A stretch of DNA of 64,000 nt from Paenarthrobacter sp. A20. Its GTDB lineage: Bacteria; Actinomycetota; Actinomycetes; Actinomycetales; Micrococcaceae. How positions within the stretch are numbered: position 1 is the stretch's first letter; each line of letters opens with the position of its first letter. The notes under the pieces were generated by a model. The model was not told where the DNA came from and did no database searches. It was given only the letters and a program-made list of their open reading frames with translations. Location: the NCBI RefSeq assembly GCF_024168825.1, contig NZ_JALJWH010000001.1:4898001-4962000 (forward strand). Reading direction: 5' to 3'. Below are positions 61,386 through 64,000 of this stretch, piece by piece. The translations under genes were made by a program, and so were the position numbers.

Positions 61386-63728
61386 GTGGCTGCACCTCAT
61401 TCATTGATCTCCCTGCTGGGCCGGACGCCGGACCCGGAGCAGCTGCGCCATGTCCACACCATCCCTGCCAGAAAAGCCGTCAACGAGCCGTGGCCGGGCT
61501 GGGTGCATCCCGACGTCGTGGCAGCCTATGGAACCTTGGGGATCCACGAACCGTACCGGCACCAGATCCAGGCCGCCGACCTCGCCCACTCGGGCCAGCA
61601 CGTGGTCATCGCCACCGGGACAGCTTCGGGTAAGTCGCTCGCCTACCAGTTGCCTGCCTTGGACGCGATACACCGCTCCGAACTGCGGGTCCTGTCCGAT
61701 CCCGGGAAGATCCACGACGACGGTGCCGTCACCCTCTATCTGTCGCCCACCAAGGCCCTGGCCGCTGACCAGCTTGCAGCGATCCGCGCGTTGAAGCTGC
61801 CCACAGTTCGTGCAGAAACATACGACGGCGACACCGACGTTGCGTCGCGCCGCTGGATCCGTGATCACGCGAACTTCATCCTGGCCAACCCGGACATGCT
61901 GCACTTCGGTATCCTGCCCAACCACACCTGGTGGGCAAAGTTCTTCCGGCGGCTGCGCTACGTCATCGTGGATGAAGCCCACAGCTACCGCGGTGTCTTC
62001 GGCTCCCACGTCGCCAATCTGATGCGCCGCCTCCGACGGATCTGCGCCTACTACGGAGCGGGAAACACCTTCCCCGAGCCTGTGTTCATTGCGGCATCCG
62101 CCACGGCCTCCGACCCCGGAGTTTCCTTCGGACGGCTCATCGGCGCTCCAGTGAGGGAAGTATCCGAAGACTGCTCTCCCCACGGCTCCACCACAGTGGC
62201 CTTCTGGGAGCCGGCGCTCACGGACCTCAAAGGCGAGAACGGAGCCAAACAGCGACGGACCGCCGTAGCCGAAACAGCGGACATCCTGGCCAACCTCGTT
62301 TCCTCCCGCGTGCGGACCATCGCGTTCATCAAGTCGCGTCGCGGCGCCGAGTCCATTGCTTCGATCACCAAGAGACTGTTGGACGAGGTGGACCCCAGCC
62401 TGCCGGGGCGGGTGGCCGCCTACAGATCCGGGTACTTGCCCGAAGAACGGCGTGCCTTGGAGCAAGCATTGCGGTCCGGGCAGTTGCTGGGGGTCGCCAG
62501 CACGTCTGCCCTGGAACTGGGCATCGACATTTCGGGGCTCGATGCAGTGCTGGTGGCTGGATGGCCGGGCACCCGCGCTTCCCTGTTCCAGCAGATTGGA
62601 CGGGCAGGACGGGCCGGACAGGATGCCATTGCGGCCTTTGTGGCCAGCGACGACCCGTTGGACACGTATCTGGTCAACCATCCCGAGGCCATCTTTGATG
62701 TGTCCGTGGAAGCCACCGTGTTTGATCCCGGTAATCCCTACGTCCTCGGTCCGCACTTGTGTGCGGCCGCGGCGGAGTTGCCGATCGGTCCTGCCGAGCT
62801 TGAACTCTTCGGTCCAACAGCCGAAGGCCTTCTCGATCGGCTGGTGGTTCAGGGATACCTCCGAAAGCGGCCCGCCGGATGGTTTTGGACACATCCGGAG
62901 AGCGCCGCAGGCATGGTAAACCTCCGGGCCGACGGAGGCGGGCCTGTCAGCATCGTCGATGCCGAGACCGGGTCCCTCCTGGGAACCATGGACTCGCCAC
63001 AAACCCACTACCAGGCCCATACGGGTGCCATCTACGTGCACCAGGGCGAGAGCTACCTTGTGGAGGACCTGAACGAAACCGACCATTGCGTCATGGTGCG
63101 GCGCGTCAACCCCGATTTCTACACCACGGCCCGGGACGTGACCCAGATCGAGGTCCTCGAAACATCCCGTTCGGTGCAGTGGGGCGACATCACCGTGCAT
63201 TTCGGCGACGTCAAAGTGACTACGCAAGTTGTCTCCTTTCAGCGGAAGGCACTGATCTCAAATGAGATCCTTGGCGAGGAGCCCCTCGAACTGGGGGCCC
63301 GCGATCTGTTTACCAAGGCCGTCTGGTTTGTGGTGGACAACCGCTCGCTTCACGGAGCCGGCCTGGTGGAAGCGGAATTTCCCGGGGCGCTGCATGCGGC
63401 CGAACATGCGGCCATCGGGCTCCTTCCTTTGGTGGCATCAAGCGACCGCTGGGACATCGGAGGGGTTTCCACCGCCCTGCACGCCGACACCGGTGTGCCC
63501 ACGATCTTCGTGTACGACGGCCATCCAGGCGGCGCTGGATTCGCAGAGCGGGGCTTTGACAAGGCCAAGATCTGGCTGACCGCCACGAGGGAGGCCATCA
63601 AAGCATGTGAGTGTGAAAACGGCTGCCCGTCTTGTGTGCAATCCCCTAAGTGCGGCAACAAGAACAACCCGCTGGACAAGGCAGCCGCCATCACATTGCT
63701 GGGAGTCCTGTTGAAGGACGCCGTCTAA
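61386..63728 (+). CDS. DEAD/DEAH-box helicase with DUF1998 domain (MrfA/YprA-like)
   Basis: 780-residue superfamily 2 helicase. Seen: Walker A ATGTASGKS at 76-84, DEAH box in IVDEAHSYRG, motif III SATAS, helicase C domain with STSALELGIDISGLDAVL and QQIGRAGRAGQ, then the DUF1998-type C-terminal domain ending in a Cys cluster CECENGCPSCVQSPKC. This is the architecture of B. subtilis MrfA (YprA), a DNA repair helicase acting on mitomycin adducts; the mycobacterial Rv3649 is a relative. GTG at 61386, no strong ribosome site. Confidence 0.9.
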   Translation: MAAPHSLISLLGRTPDPEQLRHVHTIPARKAVNEPWPGWVHPDVVAAYGTLGIHEPYRHQIQAADLAHSGQHVVIATGTASGKSLAYQLPALDAIHRSELRVLSDPGKIHDDGAVTLYLSPTKALAADQLAAIRALKLPTVRAETYDGDTDVASRRWIRDHANFILANPDMLHFGILPNHTWWAKFFRRLRYVIVDEAHSYRGVFGSHVANLMRRLRRICAYYGAGNTFPEPVFIAASATASDPGVSFGRLIGAPVREVSEDCSPHGSTTVAFWEPALTDLKGENGAKQRRTAVAETADILANLVSSRVRTIAFIKSRRGAESIASITKRLLDEVDPSLPGRVAAYRSGYLPEERRALEQALRSGQLLGVASTSALELGIDISGLDAVLVAGWPGTRASLFQQIGRAGRAGQDAIAAFVASDDPLDTYLVNHPEAIFDVSVEATVFDPGNPYVLGPHLCAAAAELPIGPAELELFGPTAEGLLDRLVVQGYLRKRPAGWFWTHPESAAGMVNLRADGGGPVSIVDAETGSLLGTMDSPQTHYQAHTGAIYVHQGESYLVEDLNETDHCVMVRRVNPDFYTTARDVTQIEVLETSRSVQWGDITVHFGDVKVTTQVVSFQRKALISNEILGEEPLELGARDLFTKAVWFVVDNRSLHGAGLVEAEFPGALHAAEHAAIGLLPLVASSDRWDIGGVSTALHADTGVPTIFVYDGHPGGAGFAERGFDKAKIWLTATREAIKACECENGCPSCVQSPKCGNKNNPLDKAAAITLLGVLLKDAV

Positions 63729-63767
63729 GGACGGCCCCGCCCAGGCAGAAGAGCCAGCGCCCGCAGC

Positions 63768-64000
63768 CTACGGGGGTGGTCCCGCCCGCGCCCGGCCGGT
63801 GGCAACTCCCCAGTCCAAGGGGTGGTCCAACTCGACACCGACTTCCACCACGTTCCCTCCGACCACGGTGCAGGAAGTCAGGGTTGCATCGTGGCGCCCG
63901 GCCACGTCCGACGCCACCGCACACGGATCTCCCGATGTGAGGCCCCGCGCGGCATCTGCGGCAGCAAGAGCCGCGAGGTCAGCCGCCGATGCGGCCCGGG
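63768..64000 (-). CDS. TadE-like (Rv3654c-type) protein, C-terminal part only
   Basis: The frame runs from the window edge to a TAG at 63768-63770. The 76 visible residues include RAASAADLAALAAADAARGL, DPCAVASDVAGRHDATLTSC and VVGGNVVEVGVELDHPLDWG, which is the end of the small pilin/TadE-like 'helicase/secretion neighbourhood' proteins. In M. tuberculosis Rv3654c lies in a type IV/Tad secretion operon (Rv3654c-Rv3660c) near the DEAD helicase Rv3649, the same neighbourhood as here. The rest of the operon is probably beyond the window. Confidence 0.7.
   Translation of the reverse strand, partial: RAASAADLAALAAADAARGLTSGDPCAVASDVAGRHDATLTSCTVVGGNVVEVGVELDHPLDWGVATGRARAGPPP

Overview
The window is high-GC actinobacterial DNA, most likely from a Micrococcaceae genome of the Arthrobacter/Paenarthrobacter type. 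Evidence is the codon use, GTG/TTG starts, a 32-residue bS22 ribosomal protein gene, an AcuC/TrkHA/ProC/Ppx gene set, a TopA with a Lys/Arg/Ala-rich tail instead of zinc fingers, and sugar ABC importers without a local ATPase. It carries no rRNA, tRNA, transposase or CRISPR array.

Layout. 1-2583: a HAD-IB phosphatase, a DUF559-type endonuclease-fold gene bracketed by inverted 32-bp-period repeats, bS22 and an excisionase-like HTH gene. 2724-4046: DAHP synthase preceded by a short aromatic-rich leader peptide (Trp-Tyr-Ala-Tyr-Phe) and mutually exclusive RNA stems, i.e. a probable attenuator. About 4.1-40.9 kb: a catabolic region for acetylated, rhamnose-, galactose- and uronate-containing glycans (pectin/rhamnogalacturonan-like). 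It holds a compact relative of the Bacillus subtilis yes operon (YesL-SBP-permeases-RhgT-YesU plus a CE7 esterase), a Gfo/Idh-DUF6807 fusion coupled to a GH78 rhamnosidase, an orphan binding protein, an MFS exporter, a second ABC importer with a DUF624-like protein, a GH42 beta-galactosidase, a third ABC importer, an operon of alpha/beta hydrolase + second Gfo/Idh-DUF6807 fusion + degenerate M24-fold protein, and an operon for oxidative uronate breakdown (SDR dehydrogenase, enolase-superfamily enzyme, KDG-type dehydratase, semialdehyde dehydrogenase) ending at 2-oxoglutarate. A LacI regulator at 39935 and repeated LacI-type boxes (TGAGAAAGCGTTTTCTCA and variants) tie most of these units together.

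41.0-49.4 kb: GntR regulator with divergent L-lactate dehydrogenase and three operator boxes, NADP glutamate dehydrogenase, ArsR regulator, a membrane protein, AcuC-like deacetylase, and a TrkH/TrkA potassium uptake pair. 49.5-64 kb: housekeeping genes: ProC, a TIM-barrel isomerase, Ppx/GppA, SseB-like, TopA, HTH regulator, methyltransferase, two related lipoproteins, TrhO, a GNAT protein, a DEAD-box helicase of the MrfA/YprA type, and the end of a TadE-like gene cut by the window edge.

How it works together (inference): oligosaccharides are imported by three CUT1 ABC systems powered by an ATPase encoded elsewhere, deacetylated and cut inside the cell by esterases, GH78 and GH42, and the uronic acid is oxidised to 2-oxoglutarate. 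The two Gfo/Idh-DUF6807 fusions, each translationally coupled to a hydrolase, are the least explained and most promising part. Several families of long perfect palindromes sit at gene 3' ends and in some cases supply the stop codons.
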